Shown: positions 1-8,074, counted from the stretch's first letter. The stretch: DNA of 9,914 nucleotides from CAZBWW01 sp964496005 (GCA_964496005.1 CAZBWW010000034.1:1-9914); one strand, 5' to 3'. Made by a program: numbers and translations. Notes: generated by a model not told the origin, from the letters alone.

Positions 1-3000
1 ACAAGACCCCACAAGTTTTGATTTTGTAACTACAAATTTACCGACACCGGAAAATCCAAGTCTTACCGACCAGGATAATCCGATTGTATGGGCTAATCTT
101 GCGGATAATACTTATACAATCACAGAAAATGTTCCCGATTATTGGGCTTTAACTGCGCAGTGTATTAGCGACGGAACTGCCAGTATTGTTACGGCTGTAG
201 AGAATGGGGTAGAAATAAGTCTTGCTAATGGAGAAAATGTTTCGTGTGAGTTTACAAATACAGCTTTACCGCGGACAGGAGATTTAACTGTTCACAAATT
301 TGTCGATAAAAACGCGAATGGGGTAAAAGACGGAACAGATAGCGGCTATACCTTCGGTAACGTAACAATGTATTTATACTCAGGCTCTGCATGTCAGGGT
401 GCCCCTCTTGGGTTTGCGAATACTGACGGTTCAGGTAATGTATCTTTTTCAGACCTTACAGCAGGTGCCTATTCGGTAAGAGAAGATATGTTTCCATGGG
501 ACGGGTGGTCAAACTCTACCCCACTCTGCCAGGATGTTAGTGTAGTTGCGGGAGAAACAGCGGAAGTGCAGTTTGGGAATGTAAAACTTGGGCAAATTAA
601 CGTATGTAAATATGAAGATTTGAATGGTGATGGTTTAACAACCGGAGACGCACGACTTGGTGGTTGGACAATTAACCTTTCGGGCCCAAATAATTATTAC
701 GAATCTCTAGTTACCGATGATAGAGGGTGTGTTGCCTTCAGTAATCTTGCTTATGGTAATTACACTTTTTCAGAAGACATGCAGGACGGGTGGTACGAAA
801 CAATTCCCGCAGGTGGCAGAACGTATACATACGCGATAAACTACGACAATAGTCTGCGCAATTTACGGATTACGAATTTCCACTATGGAGCTATATCAGG
901 CTACAAATTTAATGACCTTGATGGTAACGGAGTTTGGGATCAAGGGGAGCCTGCGTTGAGCGGGTGGACAATTAGGCTAGATAAAGATGCGAATGGATCA
1001 ACAGATGACACTACCCTAACTGATGCAAACGGCTATTACGTTTTTGAAGATTTGGTCGCTGCTACTTATAGAGTTAGAGAACAAAATCAGGCTGGGTGGA
1101 TGCAAACTACAGCAAACCCTGCAAATATTGCGCTCCAATCAGGCTCTGACGTACAAGACGTAAATTTTGGGAATATACAAACTCCGGCAAAAATTGTCGC
1201 TTACAAAATAGTATGTGAGAACGAAGAAGATCTCCCGAATTGGGGTTTAGGCGGACCGAATATTACTGAAACTACTGCGCAAGACTTTGTTGCTCAACAT
1301 CCGGGCTGTCATTTTGAGGAGAATTGGGTATTTCAATGGGGTTATAGTGATGCTCCAAACCCAGGCGATAACACCGGTGAGTCGGCAGACCCACGCTGGT
1401 TTAGTATGCCGGCGACAGATGTAAACGGAATGTCAATGGTTGAAATAACGGAATTGAATCGTGAGCCTAACCTTTGGTTTAGAGAAGCATGGGATTCTAA
1501 TTACATCCCTTTCACTTATGAACAAGCCGATGATAACAGTAGAAACAAAAGTGCAGAAGTGTACTGCCATACTGATGTAGTAAATTACGATAACTGGGAT
1601 CGTATTGATAATCCGGAATACAACGAAACCTACTACTGTATAGGCTTTAATGTTCTCAAGACAGGTTTTATAAAGGGCGGTAAATTCTTTGACGTCAACA
1701 GCAATGGAGTATTTGACGATTTTGAAGAAGCCGATCCGGAGAACCTTCTAAACGGCTGGACAATGTATTTATACGACACTGAGTGGAATTTGTTGGCAAC
1801 TACAGAAACAGGTACTGTCGAAGGGTTTACACCGGAAGAAGCAAAGGGCAGGTTCCGATTTAATGATCTACCGTTTGGTAGTTATATAGTGTGTGAAGAA
1901 TACCGCACCGGTTGGGATCAAACTGCGCCATCAGCTGGTCCCGTTGATCCTAATACAGGTTTATATTGTCACACTGAGGAATTAGGCGAAAGTCCCAACA
2001 ACCTATTATTTGGTAATAGTAGCTTCACAGATGTACACGGGTATAAATGGAACGACAGAAACGGTGACGGTGTAAGACAGACTTGTCAGAACGAAGTAAT
2101 AGTTGATGATGTGCTAGTGGACGATATAGAAGAGTGTGNNNNNNNNNNTACCTGAAGAACTACTTCCTGACTGGAAGATCTTTATAGACGAGAATGATAA
2201 CCAGACACATGATGAGGATGAGGAGTATATGTACACTGACGGCGGTGAGGAACATTACGGTTGGTACTGGTTTGAAAATTTAACACCTGGTACATACACA
2301 ATCTGTGAGGAACTGCAGGAAGGATGGGAACAGACATATCCAGTCGAACCTTCATGTCACGAAGTTACGGTGCCGTTTAATTATGATTATGACTGTAACG
2401 TAGATGATGAAATAACACCTCAATCCCCTGCGCTAGTAGCTACTGATACAAGAGCAGTATCACTAAACGCTGTATGCGCACCGGAATATAACTTTGGTAA
2501 TACAGCGATTGCGGAACTGTTTGTGACAAAAGACAACGACAGCTGGCCAACAGAGGAAGAAATTGGCAATGAGGTTGAATATACAATTACTGTGGAGGCC
2601 AAGCTAGGTCCCGTAAAAGATGTGGTATTAACTGATCTATTGCCTGAAGGCTTTGACTTTATAGAAGGCAGCTGGACAGTAATATCAAGTATTTACGGTG
2701 ATATAAGCGGGTCGTTAGCGGATCCAGTGTATGCATCACCAGGTGTCTGGAATTTAGGTGATTTAGAAAAAGATGAAAAATTAACAATCACCTATTCCGC
2801 GAAGATTCTGGAAGGCTTAAATGCAGGGATTTACCCAGATATGGCATATGCACAGGGCGAAACTGCATCGGGTGAGGAAATACTAGCTCAATCTGATGCA
2901 TCAGGTTTCCCCGTAAATAACGGTATTTTGGATGAAACTTTTGTAGGTACACAGGTTGCGCTTAACGTACCGGGAGATCCTGCTAAAGCTAATGTTGAGA

Positions 3001-3161
3001 TTGAGGTAAATGAAGAAGAGGTCGAAGGCGAAGTATTAGGTGCCTCTACCCTACCTGCAACCGGTGCGAATACTGCATGGGTAAAAGCTGCACTAGCCTT
3101 GCTTACTGCAGGTGCTTTGTTTGTCGTATTTGGTTCCCTGGTCAGAAGGAAAAGAAACGAT
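1..3161 (+). CDS. Giant LPATG-anchored surface protein with SdrD_B-like repeats and a DUF11 domain (5' partial, interrupted by gap)
   Basis: The reading frame is already open at the left edge (codons from base 2), so the signal peptide and true start lie outside; the ATG at 368 is internal. Visible order: a prealbumin-like end piece (to about 280); SdrD_B-like repeats at about 281-589, 590-901, 902-1190, 1667-2041 and 2042-2513, each with a D-x-N-x-D/N-G calcium-site-like loop, a GW motif and usually a closing FGN; a non-repeat insert (about 1190-1666); a DUF11-like beta domain (2514-2880); an acidic linker; LPATG at 3051-3065; a hydrophobic helix (about 3072-3140); and RRKRND. This is a complete cell-wall sorting signal, so the protein should be exported and covalently attached by the nearby sortase. 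The frame changes across the Ns at 2139-2148, but the repeat there continues on both sides, so it is one gene. There is no stop after RRKRND: the frame runs straight into the next gene's signal peptide. Function is probably adhesion or an envelope stalk; ligand unknown. Confidence 0.9.
2139..2148. other. Assembly gap (10 Ns) inside the surface-protein gene
   Basis: Ten Ns interrupt the fifth SdrD_B-like repeat between an acidic VDD-rich segment ending in Cys and the L/I/V-PEELLPDW segment that begins the next strand. The upstream frame starts codons at positions 2 modulo 3 and the downstream frame at 0 modulo 3. If this is one gene, the true missing length must be a multiple of three, so 10 is a placeholder. 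The TGA at 2153 in the upstream frame and the GTG at 2136 in the downstream frame are therefore artefacts. Confidence 0.95.
3144..3150 (+). promoter_or_regulatory. Shine-Dalgarno-like site for the second surface protein
   Basis: AGAAGGA ends 11 bases before ATG 3162, inside the codons for the basic tail of the upstream protein. The spacing is a little long, but the site supports separate translation from 3162 rather than only a fused product. Confidence 0.45.
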
Positions 3162-4331
3162 ATGTTAACAAAAGTGATTATAATTATTAGCTCTGTCCTT
3201 GTAGCCGCAAGCTTATTTACTGCAAACGCACATGCCGCAAGCTTAACAGTAAGGCTTGAAGAACCAAGTTCTCCCACAAACGAGCCCTTCGAGCTGTCTT
3301 TTGTTGTGTTGGATGTGCTTAACCGACCTGTTACAGTTGATTGTCAGGTTAAGAAACCGGGTGAAAGTGATTTTAATACCTTTGAGGTCAAAGCATTAGC
3401 AGCGGGTGGGGATACTTCAACCTGTAATGTAGACGAAAGTGTTCTATCAGATACGGGTACATTCGAATTTAGGGTTACCGCAAGCGCTGGTGTTGATGAG
3501 ATGACTTCAGATGCATTTGCGGTTGAGTACGATGATGAAAAACCAAGCAAACCAGATTACATAAAGAAAGACAAAAAGAATGACTGTAAATATGAGGTTG
3601 ATGTACAAACCGCGGATGATCACCAAACAGAGTATGTTGAAATATACAGGGCTTTTGAGAAGGAATTTGATGCTAATGGGGATACAAGAATTAAGACTGT
3701 AACGCTTGGGTCAGACGAACACTATGAGTTTGATGACGAATTATATTCTGACTGTGGGAAGACACCATACTATGCTGTACGTGCTTTTGATTCAGCTGGG
3801 AATGCGTCTAGCGTGAGAGTAGAAGAAGTTACCGAAACCACAACGGTGGAAGGTGATTCGGAATCAAGTACCACAGAAGAAGAAACAGCAGGTGCGGTGG
3901 AAGTTTCCGGCGGGAGTACAACCGGCGGTGGTACAGGAAGTACTGAAGGAACTGGCGGTACAGAAGGCGCTGGAGTTGGTGTTCCTGGAGAAGAAGGGCA
4001 AGGTGCTGGCGTAGGTGCAGTACTAGGTGATGCCGATAAAGACACAGATTTGGACGGGCTTTTCGATAATGTAGACTTAGATATAGACGGCGACGGGTTG
4101 TTAAATGAGGAAGATGATGATGTTGACGGCGACGGTATACTAAATGACTTAGATCCGGACTTTAGAAGAGTAGGAGATGTGTTAGCTGAAGAGGATGAGG
4201 CAGAACTTGAGCTACCTGAAGAAGAAGAGCAAGAAGGCACTATTTTTTCACGGCCTATTTTCTGGCTCGTACTTTTGCTAGGTTTAGGTGGCGGCGGTAT
4301 AGTGGTCTATCGCAACAGAATGAAAAAATAA
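3162..4331 (+). CDS. Secreted, C-terminally membrane-anchored Ig/FnIII-like protein with TSP3-like calcium-binding segment
   Basis: 389 residues if started at ATG 3162. Residues 1-25 are a classic signal peptide (positive start, hydrophobic core, A-H-A before Ala26). Residues 26-122 look like an Ig-like beta domain (Cys61/Cys88) and 127-220 like a fibronectin-III domain (Cys142/Cys198, with an AVRAFDSAGNAS end). A Thr/Gly/Glu-rich linker follows (222-287), then an acidic segment (290-333) with repeated D-x-D-x-D-G-L/I loops like thrombospondin type 3 repeats, and finally a membrane helix (366-383) with a basic tail. There is no LPXTG, so it probably stays in the membrane rather than being sorted to the wall. 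The start is chosen because a signal peptide begins exactly there and AGAAGGA lies about 11 bases upstream. The frame is nevertheless continuous with the preceding gene, so one fused protein is also possible. Role is inferred only: a surface partner of the LPATG protein. Confidence 0.85.
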   Translation: MLTKVIIIISSVLVAASLFTANAHAASLTVRLEEPSSPTNEPFELSFVVLDVLNRPVTVDCQVKKPGESDFNTFEVKALAAGGDTSTCNVDESVLSDTGTFEFRVTASAGVDEMTSDAFAVEYDDEKPSKPDYIKKDKKNDCKYEVDVQTADDHQTEYVEIYRAFEKEFDANGDTRIKTVTLGSDEHYEFDDELYSDCGKTPYYAVRAFDSAGNASSVRVEEVTETTTVEGDSESSTTEEETAGAVEVSGGSTTGGGTGSTEGTGGTEGAGVGVPGEEGQGAGVGAVLGDADKDTDLDGLFDNVDLDIDGDGLLNEEDDDVDGDGILNDLDPDFRRVGDVLAEEDEAELELPEEEEQEGTIFSRPIFWLVLLLGLGGGGIVVYRNRMKK

Positions 4332-4349
4332 CACTTGAAGAACACTGGT

Positions 4350-5042
4350 ATGGCTGAAAAAAAAACTAGCCCGAAGAAGAAGGTTAAACCCAAACAAAGC
4401 AAAAAAAGCGGATCAGGTCAAGATATAGCGGGTATATTAACTAAAATTGGAATCGTGCTTATAATACTGGCTATTGGATTACTGTTCTTTATTTTTTATC
4501 CCGTACTATTGGAAGAAGCCAAATATATTGTAAGCGATAGAAGTCAGAGTTATGAATATGCGATTACCGGTAGCGAAATTACAGCACAGAACTCTGAAAT
4601 AACTCCAATAAACATGGATTTCGGGATCATAGTTCCTAAAATTAATGCGAATGCTCCTGTTATTGCTAATGTTGACCCGTATAACTCAAAAGAGTATCAG
4701 CAAAAACTTACTCAGGGGGTAGCTCACGCAAAGGGCACTTCCCTACCCGATATTAACGGAAATACTTTTTTATTTGCACACTCATCGGCAAACTTTTACG
4801 AGGCAAACCGCTTTAATTCGGTATTTTATTTATTACATAGACTTGAAATAGGTGATCAGTTTTTTATTTCTCATGATGGGAATTTATATGAGTATATTGT
4901 TGATGAGGTCAAGACAGTTGCACCTGAAAGCATCGACTATTTAACCGGTGTTTCAGCTGAAAAAACAGCTACTTTAATGACGTGCTGGCCACCCGGCACT
5001 ACATTAAATAGATTGGTTGTTGTCGGAAAACAGGTTGAATAA
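4350..5042 (+). CDS. Sortase (cysteine transpeptidase), membrane-anchored
   Basis: 230 residues from ATG 4350. A Lys-rich cytoplasmic tail (1-20) is followed by one membrane helix (about 29-55), then an extracellular sortase domain of about 145 residues. The catalytic triad is visible: His144 in FLFAHSS, Cys212 in TLMTCWP, Arg221 in TTLNRLVV. The conserved GVAHAKGTSLP strand (123-133) is also present. Sortases cut LPXTG between Thr and Gly and join the protein to a surface nucleophile; the LPATG protein just upstream is the natural substrate. The gene lies 18 bases after the previous stop, so it is very likely co-transcribed. A TTG at 4335 would add five residues (KNTG after the start); ATG 4350 is preferred because neither has a strong ribosome site. 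Class is uncertain: the short length and TC-W-P motif suggest class D/E-like. The triad is intact, so it should be active. Confidence 0.93.
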   Translation: MAEKKTSPKKKVKPKQSKKSGSGQDIAGILTKIGIVLIILAIGLLFFIFYPVLLEEAKYIVSDRSQSYEYAITGSEITAQNSEITPINMDFGIIVPKINANAPVIANVDPYNSKEYQQKLTQGVAHAKGTSLPDINGNTFLFAHSSANFYEANRFNSVFYLLHRLEIGDQFFISHDGNLYEYIVDEVKTVAPESIDYLTGVSAEKTATLMTCWPPGTTLNRLVVVGKQVE

Positions 5043-5048
5043 TACTGT

Positions 5049-5091
5049 ATAATGTATTCCAGTAGCTAGTTAACGGGAGTACATTATTTTT
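5049..5091 (+). promoter_or_regulatory. Hairpin sequestering the ribosome site of the SIMPL gene, followed by a T run
   Basis: ATAATGTATTCC (5049-5060) pairs with GGGAGTACATTAT (from 5076 within 5075-5087) over 12 pairs with one G-U, leaving a loop of about 15 bases. The only Shine-Dalgarno-like sequence of the downstream gene, GGGAG at 5075-5079, lies in the 3' arm, and a T run (5087-5091) directly precedes ATG 5092. It could act as a weak intrinsic terminator for the sortase operon, as a translation-blocking hairpin, or both. The pairing is read directly from the sequence; the function is inferred. Confidence 0.5.
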
Positions 5092-5838
5092 ATGACAAGC
5101 AAAGCAGATCAAACTCTGACAAATGTTTCACAATCTCCAAAAAAATTATTAATTTTACTGTTAGTTTTATTTCCGATTTTTTTGGTTATAGCCGGTTATT
5201 TATATTTTAGCCCAAGGTCATACATAACCGTTAGCGGGACATCCGAAAATGTGCGTACCAATGAGGTAGCTACATTTTATGTTGATGTATCTTCCACCAA
5301 TGAGCTAAAAGAAACTGCTGTTTCTGAAATGACCGCCAATCTAGATCAGGTTGTTTTGGCTGTTAAAGAGTTTGGTATAGCCGAGGAGGATCTGAAAACA
5401 AATTATTTTAATGTATATCAGGAACAAAAGTGGGATCCGGATACTCAGGAGTCATCGCTAGGAGACTGGATAGCTAATAGCTCATTAGAGATAACTCTAA
5501 AGGATGTAGCGTTAGCCTCAAGTTTATCCGATTTACTTGTAGGTTTGAATACGGCAAGTGTAAATGGCCCGAATTTTGTGATTATGGATGTAAATACGGA
5601 TGAAGGTGCTTTGCTTGCTATAGCACTAGAGGATGCAAGAGAAAAGGCCGACGTTGTAGCGGAAGCGAGTGGTATGAAGATTATCGGTATAAAAAGCTTT
5701 TCAGAAGGGTATATGTCTAGTCCGGAACCTATGTTGGCACGGATGGATATAGGAATGGGCGGAGCAGAAGGAATTCCCTTTGAGCCCGGCTCGTCCACGG
5801 AGAGAATGACAGTAACGGTTACGTATGTAGCCAGATAA
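5092..5838 (+). CDS. SIMPL-domain (DUF541) membrane-anchored protein
   Basis: 248 residues. A short polar N-terminus is followed by a membrane helix (about 18-40) and then a SIMPL domain (about 43-247) outside the membrane. Family marks: ITVSGTSENVRTNEVATFYVDV at its start, then the helix with VKEFGIAEEDLKTNYFNV (the usual ALKxxGI-x-x-x-DIqT region), ALEDAREKADVVAEASGM with the following beta strand, and a closing MTVTVTYVAR strand. SIMPL proteins (such as E. coli YggE) are periplasmic or surface proteins linked to oxidative stress; their biochemical activity is not settled, and oligomeric channel-like rings have been reported for a related protein. The gene lies 49 bases after the sortase, with a hairpin over its ribosome site, so it may be the last gene of the surface operon under separate translational control. 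ATG 5092 is the only good start in the region. Confidence 0.87.
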   Translation: MTSKADQTLTNVSQSPKKLLILLLVLFPIFLVIAGYLYFSPRSYITVSGTSENVRTNEVATFYVDVSSTNELKETAVSEMTANLDQVVLAVKEFGIAEEDLKTNYFNVYQEQKWDPDTQESSLGDWIANSSLEITLKDVALASSLSDLLVGLNTASVNGPNFVIMDVNTDEGALLAIALEDAREKADVVAEASGMKIIGIKSFSEGYMSSPEPMLARMDIGMGGAEGIPFEPGSSTERMTVTVTYVAR

Positions 5839-5849
5839 ATACTATTGTC

Positions 5850-5879
5850 AAAAACATTTTATCGGGTTTAGCATAATGT
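5850..5879 (-). terminator. Weak terminator-like hairpin downstream of the histidine kinase gene
   Basis: On the minus strand ACATTAT (5879-5873) can pair with ATAAAATGT (5862-5854) with a two-base bulge, and a run of five Ts follows (5854-5850). The stem is short and AT-rich, so it would be weak. No comparable hairpin with a T run is seen for the plus strand in this 78-base convergent spacer (5839-5916). Confidence 0.3.
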
Positions 5880-5916
5880 GAGGTCTTAGGGTGAATATGG
5901 ATAGGAAGGTAAGTTG

Positions 5917-7374
5917 CTATACCAATGAATTGATAGGTTGAGAATTTTCCGTTTTTTGGTGCGATGATTGAGCGTTAATTTTATAGGGCAATGTAAAGTA
6001 AAACTTAGTACCTTTATTTAATTCACTTTCAAACCATATTTTTCCCCCACAGGTATTTACAATGTCTTTTGCTAAATATAAGCCTAATCCGGTTCCATCC
6101 GTTTCTATTTTAACTGCGTTTGAAGCTCTGAAAAAGCGCTGAAAAATGTTTTCCTGATCATCTACAGGTATTCCATAACCGTTATCCTCTACCGTTGACA
6201 GTACCTCATCGCCATCTACCTTAACTGTAATTTTAATCTGCGACTCATCGGGAGAATATTTTATAGCATTTGAAATCAGGTTCAAATACACATTTCTAAT
6301 AAGTTTCGGGTCAGTATTTACCGCACCTACTTCAATCCCAACATCTACTTGAATTGCGAGTTTTTTAGCGGAAATTTTTTTCTCCAATTCAGTTAATACA
6401 CTTTGAATTAAAGTAAGTAATAGAACGGGTTCGGATTCAACAACTATTTTACCTGATTCTATCCGCGAAATATTAAGTAAGGTGTTTACAAGCACAACCA
6501 TTCTGTTATTTGATTGGTCAATGGTTGTTAGAAAATCGATTTGTTTAGCAGTAAGTTTTCCCATATCGCCGCTAAGTAGTAATTCTAAGTACCATTTAAT
6601 AGCAGACAGAGGGGTTCTTAATTGATGAGATGCTAACGAGATAAATTCAGTTTTCATCCGATCAATCTCCTTTGCTTTAGTAATATCTCTCTCGACAGCA
6701 ATAAAAAATTTAACTTCTTTATTTTCATCCAAAATGGGTGTAATGCTTGATTCTGCGATATATTTCTTGCCTCCTTTTTTCTTATTTTCAAACTCGCCGT
6801 GATATGTTTTTTTATCTATTTTTATTGTTTTCCATAAATCTTCGTATACAGTTGTAGGCATATTACCTCCCCATAGTGTTTTAGAGCCGGCCTTTCTCCC
6901 TATTGTTTCTTCAGGTGCAAAACCTGTTACATCTTTCACAGCGCGGTTGGCGTAAATTACAACACCTTCGGCATCAGTTATTATCATAAGATCGGAAGAA
7001 TGCTCAACAGCCTCTTGGAACTTCATAAGTTGTTCCACTGCTTTTTTAAGTTTGTGCTCGTGTTTTTCAACATCTTTTGTTCTTTTTTCCAGGCTAGTAA
7101 TTAAAGTTCGGTTAGAACGGATAAGCATTAACAACAAAATAAGTAACGACACTACCACTGCCGTAGTTGTAAAAATAAGTTTGACCTTTAAAGCCAGTAA
7201 GGAAGTGCTTACCAGGTTATTTATATCCGTAACAGTGCACTCGCCTGCAGACAATGCATTAAAACCGGTATTTATTTCATTTTGTGACGTACGAGTAAAG
7301 TAAAAAATTAAAATTACAGCTAGAATCGCAATAATACAAACAGTTACAATAATGAGCAGATTTTTTTTTGACAT
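5917..7374 (-). CDS. PAS-containing membrane sensor histidine kinase
   Basis: 485 residues. Two membrane helices (about 5-27 and 63-86) flank a short outside loop (28-62, with Cys46). A charged coiled-coil-like linker (90-120) leads to a PAS domain (about 121-235, with the typical YEDLWKTI helix and a closing AVERDITKAKEIDRMK). HisKA follows, with phospho-acceptor His250 in SLASHQLRTPLS. The HATPase_c domain shows the N box NLISNAIKYSP (365-375), G1 DNGYGIP (397-403), G2 GTGLGL (427-432) and G3 NKGTKF (453-458). All motifs for autophosphorylation are intact. A polar tail (466-485) has no recognised domain. The outside loop is too short for a standard ligand domain, so sensing may be through the PAS domain or membrane. 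No response regulator is in the window, so the partner is elsewhere. Only a weak GAAAG lies before ATG 7374. Confidence 0.95.
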   Translation of the reverse strand: MSKKNLLIIVTVCIIAILAVILIFYFTRTSQNEINTGFNALSAGECTVTDINNLVSTSLLALKVKLIFTTTAVVVSLLILLLMLIRSNRTLITSLEKRTKDVEKHEHKLKKAVEQLMKFQEAVEHSSDLMIITDAEGVVIYANRAVKDVTGFAPEETIGRKAGSKTLWGGNMPTTVYEDLWKTIKIDKKTYHGEFENKKKGGKKYIAESSITPILDENKEVKFFIAVERDITKAKEIDRMKTEFISLASHQLRTPLSAIKWYLELLLSGDMGKLTAKQIDFLTTIDQSNNRMVVLVNTLLNISRIESGKIVVESEPVLLLTLIQSVLTELEKKISAKKLAIQVDVGIEVGAVNTDPKLIRNVYLNLISNAIKYSPDESQIKITVKVDGDEVLSTVEDNGYGIPVDDQENIFQRFFRASNAVKIETDGTGLGLYLAKDIVNTCGGKIWFESELNKGTKFYFTLPYKINAQSSHQKTENSQPINSLV

Positions 7375-7484
7375 AAACTTTCAATCGCTTATCACCTACA
7401 CATTTTCCCCTACATATTTTTACAGCTCAAAACCTAAGCACATCGGTGTACTTAAATAACTTAACAAACTAATTTTAGTTCACT

Positions 7485-8069
7485 TTATACCAAATCTACA
7501 GGTTCCGAATTCATATATGTCGGCGCTGCGGTCTGTGTAGCTTGAGTAGGCTGTTCCGGTTGTGTAGGCACTGTAGTTTGTAAAGAAGGCGCCGGTTTTG
7601 TATCCAACTGCTCTTTTTGTTCTTTCTCAGGAGCCTTTGTGCCTAACAAAATGTTGTACATATCATAAGGATTCATGACGTATGTTATTCCCTCATCTCT
7701 TCCCGACGAGAAATCTCTGTACATCAATGTCCCGTAATTAAATTTTCGACCCATGAAGCCCTGTGTTACAGACGTTGCTGCCACTCTTTGTATCGCGACA
7801 CTTTTTGTTCTTGATCGACCGGTAACGACTACTTCTTCCTGTCTTATAAAATAGTTTCTACCTCTATAATCAAAATATTGCTTCAAAAATGCCATAAAGC
7901 CCATAGCCAAATATATCAAGTAAATAAGGCTTGGGGTTAGATTAAGCATAACTCCAAGAAAAATTTCAGTAGCAATTACTAATATGATAAAAACAAATGC
8001 CATAGGGATAAGTGGTCCCCACAAGCGTCTGTGATGTATTTGTATTTGTGTATAGCCTGTTAAATCCAT
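7485..8069 (-). CDS. bPH_2 (bacterial pleckstrin-homology) membrane protein
   Basis: 194 residues from ATG 8069. Two membrane helices (about 18-41 and 45-66) precede a bacterial PH-like domain of the YdbS/YdbT type (about 70-145): YRGRNYFIRQEEVVVTGR, an SVAIQRVAATSVTQGFMGRKFNYGTL core, and YVMNPYDMYNILL. The domain arrangement, a helix pair followed by a cytoplasmic beta fold, is typical of this family, whose molecular role is mostly unknown. The C-terminal 45 residues are low complexity (Pro/Thr/Gln-rich) and probably disordered. The frame is open upstream to ATG 8147, which would add 26 residues, but the start at 8069 is favoured: AAGGA lies six bases upstream and a promoter-like sequence sits inside that extension. 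The gene is 110 bases upstream of the histidine kinase gene on the same strand. Confidence 0.8.
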   Translation of the reverse strand: MDLTGYTQIQIHHRRLWGPLIPMAFVFIILVIATEIFLGVMLNLTPSLIYLIYLAMGFMAFLKQYFDYRGRNYFIRQEEVVVTGRSRTKSVAIQRVAATSVTQGFMGRKFNYGTLMYRDFSSGRDEGITYVMNPYDMYNILLGTKAPEKEQKEQLDTKPAPSLQTTVPTQPEQPTQATQTAAPTYMNSEPVDLV

Positions 8070-8074
8070 ATTAA

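Noticed and set aside
266..280. Internal LPRTG motif in the large surface protein
   Set aside because: It is not followed by a membrane helix and basic tail; the next residues begin a repeat domain. It is a chance linker match, while LPATG at 3051 is the real sorting signal.
2136..2160. GTG at 2136 as the start of a separate gene
   Set aside because: It borders the N run, and the sequence after the gap is the middle of a repeat domain, with no signal peptide.
3770..4240. Long minus-strand open frame rich in Ser and Pro
   Set aside because: It is the complement of the acidic and Gly/Thr-rich coding sequence of the second surface protein. It has no ribosome site and a composition that follows from the opposite strand.
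4212..4240. LPEEE in the second surface protein as a sorting motif
   Set aside because: It lacks the Thr-Gly of LPXTG and lies in an acidic run; the protein is better read as simply membrane-anchored.
7467..7480. AACTAATTTTAGTT inverted repeat between the PH and histidine kinase genes
   Set aside because: Six-base AT-rich arms are expected by chance in this AT-rich 110-base spacer (7375-7484). It could be a weak terminator or operator, but nothing supports either.
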